A stretch of DNA of 64,000 bases from positions 56,991 to 120,990 of the forward strand of contig JAIPFV010000001.1 in NCBI GenBank assembly GCA_021736475.1, written 5' to 3'. The stretch comes from Spirochaetia bacterium. Lineage in GTDB: Bacteria > Spirochaetota > Spirochaetia > DSM-16054 > Sediminispirochaetaceae. The notes under the pieces are model-generated. The model was not told the origin of the DNA, searched no databases, and was given only the letters and a program-made list of their open reading frames with translations. Positions within the stretch are counted from its first letter, which is position 1. Every line of letters starts with the position of its first letter. Position numbers and translations under genes: made by a program. Below, in pieces: positions 27,524-36,950 of this stretch.

Positions 27524-29071
27524 ATGACAGATAAACACCGTTTTTATCAAAAAGCGACGCTATTTACATATGCTGTGGCCCTCTTTTTGCTTACTAGTAT
27601 TTCGGGAGGAACCCTATGGGCTCAAGATTCATATTGGGAAGGAAATGTAACCACCGCCCCTTATGGTTTGTTACCTCATAGCGGCATGTACGCCGCCTCT
27701 AATGCGTTCCCGCTGGATACGAAGGTATCCATTACACACCCCTCTGATGCGACTACAATTGAGGTGCGTATTGTTGCGCGTTTAGACCGGGGGCGTGTGT
27801 TTATGCAGGTTTCCCGGGATGCCGCCCAGAAATTGGGAATCAGGGAAGATGAAATCATCACCGTACAAGTTACTCCGGTAGAAAGAGAAGACGATCTAAT
27901 AGAATCCTCCCTTGGCCAAGAGAAGCCCTTTTCAGCTGATCCTGATCTAAACCCTTCAGAGGCAGTCCAAGATGAGAGCCTCGCATTAGTGCAGGAATAT
28001 TTGGCTGAACAGCCGGAGCCAGAACCGGAGCCAGAACCGGAAGAGAGAGTGGCTGTTGTTCAAGAACCCGAGCCGCCGGAGGAAACGGAACAGCAGGACC
28101 AGGATACAGTGAGCATGGCTGAAGAAGAGACTGAAGCGGCACCGGTAGAGGAAGAAGTGATTGAAGAAATTACCCAGGAACCACAGGCGGACACTCTTCC
28201 GGTAAGAGTTCAGCCCAGGTCTAAGCTGACTGTAGTGCTGCCTGAACCCAGCCGTGTACCCGATGAGACAGTATCTCCATCTGAGACCACAGGTCCGCGT
28301 ACCGCAGAGCTTGAACCGCTGTTTATGCAACAGAAAGATAAAAGGTATACTCCTAATGCTCCTGAATTGCCGCAGGACACAGCTGTTGCAGAAGGACCTT
28401 CCTCTTCGCTGGAAGCTGTTTCACCATTATCCACGAAATACACCTCGGAGTTTGAGGTAAGTCATTCTCCGGAGCCACCACCCGCGCTGCTCCCTTCCAC
28501 AGATCTCGCATCAGCTGAAGTTGAAGCTGAACCTGAAGAAGAGGGAGAAGGTGAGCCTCCTCACAGCCCTCTCTTACCTGTAGCCGAGGAGAGTGAGCTT
28601 GCTGAGAGAAGTGTAGAGCCAGAGCCCGAGGAGGAAATTAAGGAATTACCCGAAGATGCCGAGCTGGTTCTGGTTCCTGCTGAAGAGCGACCGCCAGAGG
28701 GGCCGGTAACAGAACCTAAGGAGCAAGTACAGCAGGAAACAGAGACTGCTGAAACTGAAAAGCGTGTCACATCGGCAGCTGAGGAAGTCTCCACGGGTGA
28801 TATCGCAGCGGGTGACATTGCAGTAAAGCGCAGCATTGATAAGGATAGTTATTACCTGCAGGTAGCGGCTTACTCCAAACTCGATTTGGCACAATCTCGC
28901 GGACAAGAGTTGTCCCTTAGATATCCGGTTACCCTCTATATGGAAGAGAGAGCCTCTGCAGCACCGTATAAATTGATGATCGGTCCGCTGAATGAGGATG
29001 AGAGCGGCACCCTGCTGTATACTTTTACCTCACGTGGTTTTCGCGACGCGTTTATTCGAAAGGGTAATTAA
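27524..29071 (+). CDS. RlpA-like protein: DPBB domain, Glu/Pro-rich linker, C-terminal SPOR domain
   Basis: PYGLLPHSGMYAASNAFPLDTKVSI... RLDRGRVFMQVSRDAAQKLGI (DPBB-like); DSYYLQVAAYSKLDLAQSRGQEL... KLMIGPL (SPOR); ATG 27524. Confidence 0.78.
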   Translation: MTDKHRFYQKATLFTYAVALFLLTSISGGTLWAQDSYWEGNVTTAPYGLLPHSGMYAASNAFPLDTKVSITHPSDATTIEVRIVARLDRGRVFMQVSRDAAQKLGIREDEIITVQVTPVEREDDLIESSLGQEKPFSADPDLNPSEAVQDESLALVQEYLAEQPEPEPEPEPEERVAVVQEPEPPEETEQQDQDTVSMAEEETEAAPVEEEVIEEITQEPQADTLPVRVQPRSKLTVVLPEPSRVPDETVSPSETTGPRTAELEPLFMQQKDKRYTPNAPELPQDTAVAEGPSSSLEAVSPLSTKYTSEFEVSHSPEPPPALLPSTDLASAEVEAEPEEEGEGEPPHSPLLPVAEESELAERSVEPEPEEEIKELPEDAELVLVPAEERPPEGPVTEPKEQVQQETETAETEKRVTSAAEEVSTGDIAAGDIAVKRSIDKDSYYLQVAAYSKLDLAQSRGQELSLRYPVTLYMEERASAAPYKLMIGPLNEDESGTLLYTFTSRGFRDAFIRKGN

Positions 29072-29075
29072 GACT

Positions 29076-31160
29076 ATGCCTGAAAGTGAGTATAATGAAG
29101 CTCGGAGTGAGATAGAACGCCTCTCCGAGCTTTTGCATCGTTATCAACGTGAATATTATGTTGAAGGTCGACCAAGTGTTTCTGACCTTGAATACGACCG
29201 GCTCTTTGATCGTTTGGCAGAGCTCGAGTCGAAGTATCCTGAGCTAAAACAGCCCGACTCACCCACCCAACGAGTCGGAACGGAACCCACAGAAACATTT
29301 CCCGAAGTTGAACATACAGTTCCAGTCTTGAGTCTTGATAAAGCCTACAGTTCCAATGAAATAGCCGATTGGATTCAACGTACCACCAAGCGCAGCGGAC
29401 AGGCCCTTAGCTTTGTGGTTGAAGAGAAAATTGACGGGGTAGCCATTGTGCTCTATTACGAGGCCGGCCGTTTGATACGGGCTGTAACCCGCGGAAACGG
29501 TTTTGTGGGAAATGATATCACTGCGAATGTCAAAACCATCCGAACGGTGCCTCTACGTTTACCGGAGGCGATAGATGTTGCTGTACGGGGAGAGATCTAC
29601 TTGCCGAAGGACCGTTTTGAAGAGATAAACCGGAAAATGGAAACTCCCTATGCGAACCCACGGAATTTGGCAGCCGGGAGCCTCCGCCGCATAAAGAGCA
29701 GTGAAGTGGCCCGTATTCCTTTGAATATGTTTGCTTATGAGGGAGCCTTTCCACAACAAGAGTTAAGTCATATCGAGGTTCTGGAAAAGCTGACCGTACT
29801 CCAGTTCCGTGTGAGCAACCGTATTGGAGTGTTTTCAAATCGTCTTGATACTGAAGATCTGGAAGCCCGATATCCGGAGTGGAGTTTTGGAAAATTCGAA
29901 GAGCTTCCGGAGTATATTGAACAGGCAGCCTCTGAACGGGATGCGCTGGAATATGAAATCGACGGTCTGGTGGTAAAAGTAAATGAGTTGCAGGTTCGTG
30001 AGGAATTGGGATATACCGGTCATCATCCGCGCTGGGCTATCGCTTATAAGTTTGAATCTCCCCAGGGAACCACTACCATAAAGACAATTGAAGTGCAGGT
30101 GGGAAGAACCGGTCGGATTACTCCTGTTGCCCGGGTTGAACCGGTGCAGATCGGCGGGTCGACGATTAGCAATGTAACCCTGCACAATCAGGCCTATATC
30201 GAGATGCTTGAGATTGCAGAGGGTGATCAGGTGACCGTTTCTCGCCGCGGGGATGTAATTCCGGCGGTGGAAAAGGTTGTTCAGAAGAATGAAGTGGGCA
30301 ATCCGGTGTGGCACATACCCGAGAAATGTCCCTCCTGTGGTTCCAGGCTGGAAGTGTACGGGGCTCACCATTTCTGCAGAAACAATCAATGCCCCGATCA
30401 GGTACGGGGGCGGCTCCACTTTTTTATTGGCCGGAATCAGATGGATATCGAGAATCTTGGTCCCGAGACTGCTGAACTGTTGATTGAAGAGGGCTTTGTG
30501 CAAGACCTTCCAGATCTGTACCGCTTCGACTTTGAGCGCTTGAAGGGTTATCCGGGCTTTGGTGAGAAGAAAATCGCCGCGATTAAGGCCGGACTTGAGA
30601 AAAGCATGTCTCAACCCTTCCGTGTGGTGTTGCCCTCATTAGGTATTCCCGAAGTGGGCCCAAATGTAACCGAGCTTTTAATCCGGGCAGGCTATACTTC
30701 TATAGATAAGATAATAAGAACCGCAGAACAAGGTGAGTCTGAGAAACTGGTGGATATTAAGGGTATCGGCGAAAAAACGGCCGCCACGATAATCGAGGAG
30801 TTCTCCCGACCTGAAGTCAAACAACGAATTGAGGAATTAAAGAAGGTGGGATTACAATTTGAGACTACTGCTGCAGACAAAACTATTGAGGGTGAGGACT
30901 CAATACCCCCTCTGTTTGAAGGTGAAAACTGGTGTGTGACAGGCAGTTTTGAGCGTTTTAATCCCAGGTCAAAAGCCATGGAATATGTCAAAGCCGGCGG
31001 TGGGCGAACCAGCAGCCAAGTCAGCGGCAGCACAACCCATCTTCTGGCCGGAAGCGGCGGTGGAAGCAAACTGCAGAAAGCACAGCAGCTGGGGGTAGAA
31101 ATTGTAAGCGAAGAGGAGTTCGTGGAGCGACTAAAGGACGAGGGAATACAGATAGCATGA
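29076..31160 (+). CDS. ligA: NAD-dependent DNA ligase LigA
   Basis: EEKIDGVAIVLYY active site, tetracysteine CPSCGSRL...CRNNQCPDQ, HhH and BRCT domains. Confidence 0.97.
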   Translation: MPESEYNEARSEIERLSELLHRYQREYYVEGRPSVSDLEYDRLFDRLAELESKYPELKQPDSPTQRVGTEPTETFPEVEHTVPVLSLDKAYSSNEIADWIQRTTKRSGQALSFVVEEKIDGVAIVLYYEAGRLIRAVTRGNGFVGNDITANVKTIRTVPLRLPEAIDVAVRGEIYLPKDRFEEINRKMETPYANPRNLAAGSLRRIKSSEVARIPLNMFAYEGAFPQQELSHIEVLEKLTVLQFRVSNRIGVFSNRLDTEDLEARYPEWSFGKFEELPEYIEQAASERDALEYEIDGLVVKVNELQVREELGYTGHHPRWAIAYKFESPQGTTTIKTIEVQVGRTGRITPVARVEPVQIGGSTISNVTLHNQAYIEMLEIAEGDQVTVSRRGDVIPAVEKVVQKNEVGNPVWHIPEKCPSCGSRLEVYGAHHFCRNNQCPDQVRGRLHFFIGRNQMDIENLGPETAELLIEEGFVQDLPDLYRFDFERLKGYPGFGEKKIAAIKAGLEKSMSQPFRVVLPSLGIPEVGPNVTELLIRAGYTSIDKIIRTAEQGESEKLVDIKGIGEKTAATIIEEFSRPEVKQRIEELKKVGLQFETTAADKTIEGEDSIPPLFEGENWCVTGSFERFNPRSKAMEYVKAGGGRTSSQVSGSTTHLLAGSGGGSKLQKAQQLGVEIVSEEEFVERLKDEGIQIA

Positions 31161-31906
31161 ATGAACAGTCGATGATTACCGCGCTGCAGTGTTCAGGCTA
31201 TGGAATAATTCCTCCTCAGCAGTTTCATAGTGACTTAGAGAGTGAGTTTTTAGAGTTATGGGAGCGGGTGCGCAGCTATACAATGATAAGCCCGGAACGG
31301 GCCTACGCAATTTATTCAGCTATACACTACTTGGTAAAAGCAGATATTCCGGGAGCCCTTGTGGAATGCGGTGTCTGGAAAGGCGGGGCGACCATGCTAA
31401 TGGCATTGACACTCTTAGAACTGGATGCTGCCGATCGTGAACTCTACCTGTTCGATACTTTCCAAGGAATGACTCCCCCGACCGAAAAAGATACGGTTGC
31501 CTGGTCCGGTCAGCCGGTCCAGGAGAAATGGGCTGAAGATCAGCGGGGTGAAAAAAATAATTTCGGCTGGTGGGCTGTATCCCGTCAAGAGGTGGTGAAG
31601 AATCTGAGCTCCACCGGATATCCCAAAGAATTGATCCTTGCTGTTGAGGGAGATGTAGCCACTACTATTCCTGCCCAGAGTCCCGAAGGGATTGCCCTAT
31701 TACGCTTGGATACAGACTGGTATGAATCTACGCTGCACGAGCTGCAGCATCTGTATCCGCGTCTCCAGCGGGGCGGAGTTTTACTGCTGGACGATTACGG
31801 GCACTTTACCGGAGCACGCAGGGCTGTGGATGAGTATTTTGAGGGCACTCCGATTTTTCTGCACCGTGATGACTATACCGGCCGCTCCATGGTCAAAGGA
31901 CGATAG
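31157..31906 (+). CDS. TylF/MycF-family (macrocin O-methyltransferase-like) protein
   Basis: GALVECGVWKGGATMLMALTL, LFDTFQGMTPPTEKD, LLRLDTDWYEST, LLLDDYGHF. Confidence 0.85.
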   Translation: MNEQSMITALQCSGYGIIPPQQFHSDLESEFLELWERVRSYTMISPERAYAIYSAIHYLVKADIPGALVECGVWKGGATMLMALTLLELDAADRELYLFDTFQGMTPPTEKDTVAWSGQPVQEKWAEDQRGEKNNFGWWAVSRQEVVKNLSSTGYPKELILAVEGDVATTIPAQSPEGIALLRLDTDWYESTLHELQHLYPRLQRGGVLLLDDYGHFTGARRAVDEYFEGTPIFLHRDDYTGRSMVKGR

Positions 31907-31926
31907 CCACAGCTATTATCGGTTTG

Positions 31927-32256
31927 CTAATACCTGTCGTTGCGTAGTGGCCGGATATAACTTTGTGGCGCGACATTTTTCCCACCCACTAGACTTACAA
32001 TCACTCTCTCAATTACCGATTTGTATTGGGGATAACGCAGCCGCAAGTGCTGTACATATGCGAGCTCCTGCTTAATCCTCTCACGCTTCATTTTTCCCAG
32101 TCGGTCTAAAACTATATTCCGATCGGACTCATCCATATACAGCATGCAGATAGCTAAGTTGCGGTCTGTAATTCGCATCAGCCGGTTTTGTGCTTCCGCA
32201 GCAGAAAGGGATTTTAAGATTTTTATGAGTTGTTTATCCGGGGATTCTTTCATCAT
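31927..32256 (-). CDS. Small protein resembling a stand-alone FliG C-terminal domain
   Basis: DRNLAICMLYMDESDRNIVLDRLGKMKRERIKQELAYVQHLRLRYPQYKSVIERVI aligns by eye with FliG_C. Confidence 0.55.
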   Translation of the reverse strand: MMKESPDKQLIKILKSLSAAEAQNRLMRITDRNLAICMLYMDESDRNIVLDRLGKMKRERIKQELAYVQHLRLRYPQYKSVIERVIVSLVGGKNVAPQSYIRPLRNDRY

Positions 32257-33855
32257 TTACCGAATATAATAAAAAGTTATTCCACTTGTATAGTAGCTAA
32301 GTAACTCCTCTTCCGAAATGCCTCCTGCAAATAGATTCAGATGCATTGAACTTCGGGGTATGAGCCAGCTGAATTCTATCCCATACCCAAAATGGTGTAA
32401 CTCAGTACTGGTTTTTGCAGTAAGGGCAACGGCCTTATCCTCGATTTGGAGAAACGCTCCGCCATGCAGTCGGCCCATCCATCTTTCGCCGCTGTTTTCA
32501 TTTACCTGAAATTCAACTGAAGGACTTAAGGAGACCCCCATGAACCTGTCAATGCTCGGGTGCAGAGTAAACTCGAAAATAGGTCTCGAGCCTACTGCTG
32601 TTTCACAAGGAAGCAAAGCTGCAGGCGCATCAGAAATTTCCCTGTCCGGGAGGTAGTTTCCGAAGAGCTCGAAGGCACCTGAAAATCTGGCTCTGTTCCC
32701 GGTTTTGAAGACCCCGCGTTTCAGCTGTGCGGATCCGCTCCACATGGTTGTTCTGTTTTTTTCAATCAGCAAGCCTGTAGAAGTCTGAAATTCCAATGAA
32801 TAGGGCAATCCGGCAACCACACTCAACTGGGCTGGAAATATAACGGGAGAAGCTTCTATTCTACCACCACCACCGAAGGAAAATGAACTCTGCACTATTT
32901 CGGGGCTTACAGTACGGGCGCGGGGAACGCCGATTGCTGCGATAGTTGCCGGGAGACTGGTAGTGAAGAGAGAGATAGGTTCCTCTTGGATTACCCTAAC
33001 TCTTTGCTCATATACAGTTGGTTCCATATTCTCGTGAGCCTTGCCTTGAACGATTATTCGGTAGGTTCCGGGGGGCAGGCGATATCTCTTTTCAAAGGAA
33101 GGCGAGTTCGGCAGCTCGATTAACTCGGTACTAAAGAGTTTATCCTCACTGGTGCGAATAGTAATTTTGATACTTCCCGGTGCACTGACCGATCCTTTGA
33201 TCACTAATTCCCGCTGCGGTAATGGTGGAACAATTTGTATCTTCTTTGGAAAGACGGATAGATCCTCCACGGCAAAGGGCCGTGGCTCCAGTTTAATCTT
33301 TGGCTGCACCCTTTCGGCTTGTTTTACTTGCACCTCCGCTGCTGTAGACTCATACCCGAAGCGGCTGACCCGCAGGGTATAGGTACCCACGGGAAGTTCT
33401 ATTGGAAAGTTTTGAATGTGCACATTGTTAATTGTTACCACAGCATCTTGCGGGCTGATTACCGGAGCAACCATGCCGGTCTGCGGTTCTAGAAAAACCT
33501 GGACAGCCGCAATATTATCGTTTTGGATGTCCAGATAGAAATTGGTTGAATGGTAACGCTGTCGGGTGATGCGAATGTGATATGAACCGTCTGGGAGTGG
33601 GTGAAGAAGGGGGGTGGAGCCAATGGCTTTTCCATTAATAAATAACCTTGCCCCGGCAGGATTTGTAATGAAAAGGACTTTACCCCGTTCTGCAGAAATG
33701 TCCAGCTGAGGCAATTCTTCTGTTCGGGAATATATTCGAAGTTGTGGAGTATCATCAGAGGGTAGTGATGTAGCACAGCTTAGAATTCCTACTACTAATC
33801 CTGTTAATAAAAGGAGGGAAAATAAAGCCTGTAAAGAAAGACGAATGAATCTCAT
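32257..33855 (-). CDS. PEGA-domain lipoprotein/outer surface protein
   Basis: Lipobox-like LVVGILSC; two PEGA units (NPAGARLFINGKAIGSTPLLHPLPDGSYHIRI; PVGTYTLRVSRFGYES). Confidence 0.75.
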   Translation of the reverse strand: MRFIRLSLQALFSLLLLTGLVVGILSCATSLPSDDTPQLRIYSRTEELPQLDISAERGKVLFITNPAGARLFINGKAIGSTPLLHPLPDGSYHIRITRQRYHSTNFYLDIQNDNIAAVQVFLEPQTGMVAPVISPQDAVVTINNVHIQNFPIELPVGTYTLRVSRFGYESTAAEVQVKQAERVQPKIKLEPRPFAVEDLSVFPKKIQIVPPLPQRELVIKGSVSAPGSIKITIRTSEDKLFSTELIELPNSPSFEKRYRLPPGTYRIIVQGKAHENMEPTVYEQRVRVIQEEPISLFTTSLPATIAAIGVPRARTVSPEIVQSSFSFGGGGRIEASPVIFPAQLSVVAGLPYSLEFQTSTGLLIEKNRTTMWSGSAQLKRGVFKTGNRARFSGAFELFGNYLPDREISDAPAALLPCETAVGSRPIFEFTLHPSIDRFMGVSLSPSVEFQVNENSGERWMGRLHGGAFLQIEDKAVALTAKTSTELHHFGYGIEFSWLIPRSSMHLNLFAGGISEEELLSYYTSGITFYYIR

Positions 33856-33880
33856 TGCCTGCCTTAACTCTTTAAACTAA

Positions 33881-33914
33881 AAAGCGGCACAACAGGTAAC
33901 CTGTGGCCGCTTTT
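33881..33914 (-). terminator. Rho-independent terminator downstream of the RRM gene
   Basis: AAAGCGGC...ACAGGT-A-ACCTGT...GCCGCTTT with T-run on the minus strand. Confidence 0.75.
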
Positions 33915-33989
33915 GAAAAAAGTATACCGAATCAATTGAGAATTGTACATGTACCATATGAGGTGTACTTTGATAACACCTTATAAGAC

Positions 33990-34235
33990 TTATCTCTTTT
34001 CTCTTGCCTCGTTAACCTTCATCGCTCTTCCCATAAAATCAGTGCCGTTTAATGCGTCAATCGCACTGTTGGCTTCTCCATCATCGGGCATATCCACAAA
34101 TGCGAAACCCTTTGACCGTTGGGTCATACGATCAATAATAACCCGGACGGAAGAAACGGTGCCATACTCCTGAAATAAGTTTTTCAGGTCATCCTCTGTT
34201 ACGGAATAATTGAGATTTCCGACGTAAATGTTCAT
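33990..34235 (-). CDS. RRM RNA-binding protein (paralog 1)
   Basis: RNP2 MNIYVGNLNY and RNP1 SKGFAFVDM; start ATG 34235 with AGGAG RBS. Confidence 0.93.
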   Translation of the reverse strand: MNIYVGNLNYSVTEDDLKNLFQEYGTVSSVRVIIDRMTQRSKGFAFVDMPDDGEANSAIDALNGTDFMGRAMKVNEAREKR

Positions 34236-34372
34236 ACAAAATGCTCCTAAGAAATAAAAAGTACAAAGAGATGAATTGATAGATAAAAGGTTACCCATGT
34301 TGTAGATACTATCTCAACATATCTTTTGATCGATATTACGGCATTTTAGTTCAAAATGCAATCTTTTTTTTT

Positions 34373-34396
34373 ACAACTATGCCGACAACTATGCCG
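34373..34396. repeat. 12-bp tandem duplication across the stop codon of the NYN gene
   Basis: acaactatgccg x2. Confidence 0.85.
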
Positions 34397-35339
34397 GCTG
34401 CCTTAGATACCAATGGATGCCTTCGTTTTTTGTTTCAACCAGTCCGCGTTTTTCCGCATCAAAAACAAGCTTTTTGAATTTGCTGTACCCGTAACGCTTT
34501 ATGGAAACTTTTTTCTCCTGCAGGTGCTGGCTTGATTTGGCGAAGGATGTCCAATTACTTCCATTCAAAGAGTTAAGCAGGTACTTAAAAATTTCAGGGA
34601 GCTGTTCAGTACTTGTGGTACGGCTGCGGGCGGCGATGGTCAGCAGGTTGCTGTTCTCCGTGCTGTATTCCACATTTGTATGTTCGATTGCGTCTACAAG
34701 AAAAGCCTTCCAGGACTTGTAGCCGATCTTGCTTTCGCTGAAATCCTCGTTGAGCAGTTTCATCTTTACTTTAACCGAGCCGGGGCTTGGCTTTTTCTTC
34801 TGTTTCAACATTAAATTAACCGCTTCAGCAAAGAGCTGAAAAGCCGCTTCCTTAGAGATAGTTTCCGTGGACTCCTCTTCCTGGTCCTCCTCGTAATCCT
34901 TGGTCATGATAGTGCGGTAATCGAAGTACTTATCCGCCTGAGCGAGGAGATCTTCCGAGGCATTTGAGGCGTCACAGATGATCCACACCTCTTTCCCATG
35001 TTTTTTGAGAGTAGTCAGCAGGGGGCGGAAATCGGCATCGCCGGTGATCAGAATGAAGCGCTGCAGATGGGGATACAGAAAGATCATCTCGGTGGCATGG
35101 GTGATCAAGGCCATATCGGCGCTGTTTTTTCTTGATTTCGGAATATGAATAAGCTCAAAATTGTAGTCTGACAGATTACTGGGAAGTTTTTTTAGATGCG
35201 GGCGGGTCCAGTCGCCGAAACAGCTGGCTGAGGATACCTTGTTCTCCTCTTCCAGAAAATCAAACAGGTTGGCAATAAATTTATGGTCATTCTTGGGAGT
35301 GACATTCTCTATGTCCCAGAGAATTGTTGCATTGTCCAT
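34389..35339 (-). CDS. NYN (PIN-like RNase, LabA/DUF88) domain protein with OST-HTH/LOTUS C-terminus
   Basis: ATILWDIENV, NSADMALITHATEMI, FILITGDADFRPLLTTLKKHGKEV (NYN); SPGSVKVKMKLLNEDFSESKIGYKSWKAFLVDAIE (OST-HTH); ATG 35339 after GAAAGGAGAG. Confidence 0.85.
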   Translation of the reverse strand: MDNATILWDIENVTPKNDHKFIANLFDFLEEENKVSSASCFGDWTRPHLKKLPSNLSDYNFELIHIPKSRKNSADMALITHATEMIFLYPHLQRFILITGDADFRPLLTTLKKHGKEVWIICDASNASEDLLAQADKYFDYRTIMTKDYEEDQEEESTETISKEAAFQLFAEAVNLMLKQKKKPSPGSVKVKMKLLNEDFSESKIGYKSWKAFLVDAIEHTNVEYSTENSNLLTIAARSRTTSTEQLPEIFKYLLNSLNGSNWTSFAKSSQHLQEKKVSIKRYGYSKFKKLVFDAEKRGLVETKNEGIHWYLRQPA

Positions 35340-35401
35340 GTTCTCTCCTTTCTTCAAATATATCTCAAAATTCAGCTAAACGCTATGGGATCAGCTTGGT
35401 T

Positions 35402-36175
35402 TCAATTATCTCGCCAGTTCTCCAGCATTGCACGTACCGAGCGACGCATTTCCTGCATAAAGGAAGAACTGAACTTGCGCAGGTATATATGCTGGCCGTG
35501 ATTCTCGGCACCCTCTAAAAAATGTGGACTCGGTGGTAGATTCGCATCATACAGTGTCTTTGCTTCTTCCGGTTGTAGATGCCTGTAGCTGTCCTTTGAG
35601 ATAATCAGGTCTCTGGAAAGACGGGGAGTAAGGGGGCGTTTTTTCTGCTGTTCTGAGGGGTAACCCAGACAGAGCATAGTAATCGGTACTGCATACTTGG
35701 GAAGTTTCAGTAGATCCCGGTGGATCTCATAATTTTCCATAATGTCGCCGATATAACAGGTACCGATTCCCAGGGACTCTGCCGCCAGAACGGCAGTGTG
35801 GGCTGCAATCAGGGCATCGCAACCGGCCAGCAAAAGATCCGCCTCCTGGGGTTTTGCCGAAGGGGCAAGCTTGGAGTTAATCAGCGAATCGACACCGGAG
35901 TAGTAAAAAAAGTCGTATATGCGCTGTGAATCGGCCAAAAAAATCAATACCCAGGGAGCGTCGGCAATAAAAGGCTGATGATCACAGGTTTCGGCCAGTT
36001 TTGCCTTCAATGCTGCCGATTCTACCTCGATGACCGAATAGAGCATTTGGTTGCCGGCAGTCGGGGCGCGCAGCATCGCTTCGATTATACGCTGTTTCTC
36101 GGTATCCGGGATTGGATTCGGAAGATAACTTCTTATCGATTTTCTCTGCAGAATGGTATCAATGCACTCGCTCAT
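35402..36175 (-). CDS. Nitroreductase family protein
   Basis: RKSIRSYLPNPI, APTAGNQMLYSVIEV, GIGTCYIGDIMEN. Confidence 0.9.
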   Translation of the reverse strand: MSECIDTILQRKSIRSYLPNPIPDTEKQRIIEAMLRAPTAGNQMLYSVIEVESAALKAKLAETCDHQPFIADAPWVLIFLADSQRIYDFFYYSGVDSLINSKLAPSAKPQEADLLLAGCDALIAAHTAVLAAESLGIGTCYIGDIMENYEIHRDLLKLPKYAVPITMLCLGYPSEQQKKRPLTPRLSRDLIISKDSYRHLQPEEAKTLYDANLPPSPHFLEGAENHGQHIYLRKFSSSFMQEMRRSVRAMLENWRDN

Positions 36176-36190
36176 TTTCTTCCAGGCCCT

Positions 36191-36230
36191 CTCTATTTCT
36201 CTATTTCTCTATTTCTCTATTTCTCTATTT
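36191..36230. repeat. 8-bp microsatellite (CTCTATTT)5, i.e. (AAATAGAG)5 on the coding strand
   Basis: Five perfect tandem units between the ywbE stop and the nitroreductase RBS. Confidence 0.97.
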
Positions 36231-36425
36231 CTATTTATAGATTTTTTTTATTCTACCCACCACACCCGAGGATAGTCGCACCTTTATACCATGGGGATGG
36301 TATGCCGACTTTGTGAGAATCCGATCGACTACCCCGTCTGTGAGATGTCCCGTTCCCTGGTCCTGCTTTTTCACTACATCGACTTGCTGGCCAGCTTTTA
36401 CATTCTCTCTATAACGTCCGTCCAT
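36231..36425 (-). CDS. YwbE family protein
   Basis: VKAGQQVDVVKKQDQGTGHLTDGVVDRILTKSAYHPHGIKVRL; GGGAGG RBS. Confidence 0.88.
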   Translation of the reverse strand: MDGRYRENVKAGQQVDVVKKQDQGTGHLTDGVVDRILTKSAYHPHGIKVRLSSGVVGRIKKIYK

Positions 36426-36428
36426 CCG

Positions 36429-36779
36429 TCAACCTCCCGCCCGCTTGGCTGAAAAGCCGGCATTTGCAAGAATTGATACAATCGTTTCCACTTTATCTCC
36501 TTGAATAATAATGGATCCGGATTTGACACTTCCTCCGGTCCCGCACTGCTGTTTCAGTTTCGTTGCCCATGCCTGTAGTTCCTCTTCTGAAACAGGCATA
36601 CCGTGGACTACCGAAACTGTTTTACCGCCTCGGCCCTTGCTCTCCCGCTGTACTCTAATTATTCCGTCGTTTTTTATGCCGGGTGGAGTTTTCGCATCTC
36701 CTCGGCTGCTTCTTTTCTTGCCTTTTTTCTGCTTTCGCAGATCTCCTTCATCGGTAGAGTATACAAACTCGTCATCCAT
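36429..36779 (-). CDS. SUI1/eIF1-like translation factor (YciH)
   Basis: IIRVQRESKGRGGKTVSVVHGMP... QCGTGGSVKSGSIIIQGD; ATG 36779. Confidence 0.9.
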   Translation of the reverse strand: MDDEFVYSTDEGDLRKQKKGKKRSSRGDAKTPPGIKNDGIIRVQRESKGRGGKTVSVVHGMPVSEEELQAWATKLKQQCGTGGSVKSGSIIIQGDKVETIVSILANAGFSAKRAGG

Positions 36780-36950
36780 AGTGCTTCCACCTTGTACCGA
36801 AAATTGACTGAACGACAGCATAGCACAGACTTCCGACTGCCGAAAAGCCTAAGTGTGCTTCTTCAACAACAAAAAGTGACTAAAAACAGCATTGCTAAGG
36901 GCAGCAGCTTAATAGTACAATTTGTGCAGTATAAGTGAAGGGAGGTTCAC

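Noticed and set aside
29835-30614. 259-aa minus-strand ORF inside ligA
   Set aside because: Fully antisense to a well-supported ligA with all motifs; no RBS or family signature; codon-shadow ORF.
36181-36240. CTCTATTT repeats considered as a CRISPR-like array
   Set aside because: Units are contiguous 8-mers with no spacers and no cas genes nearby.
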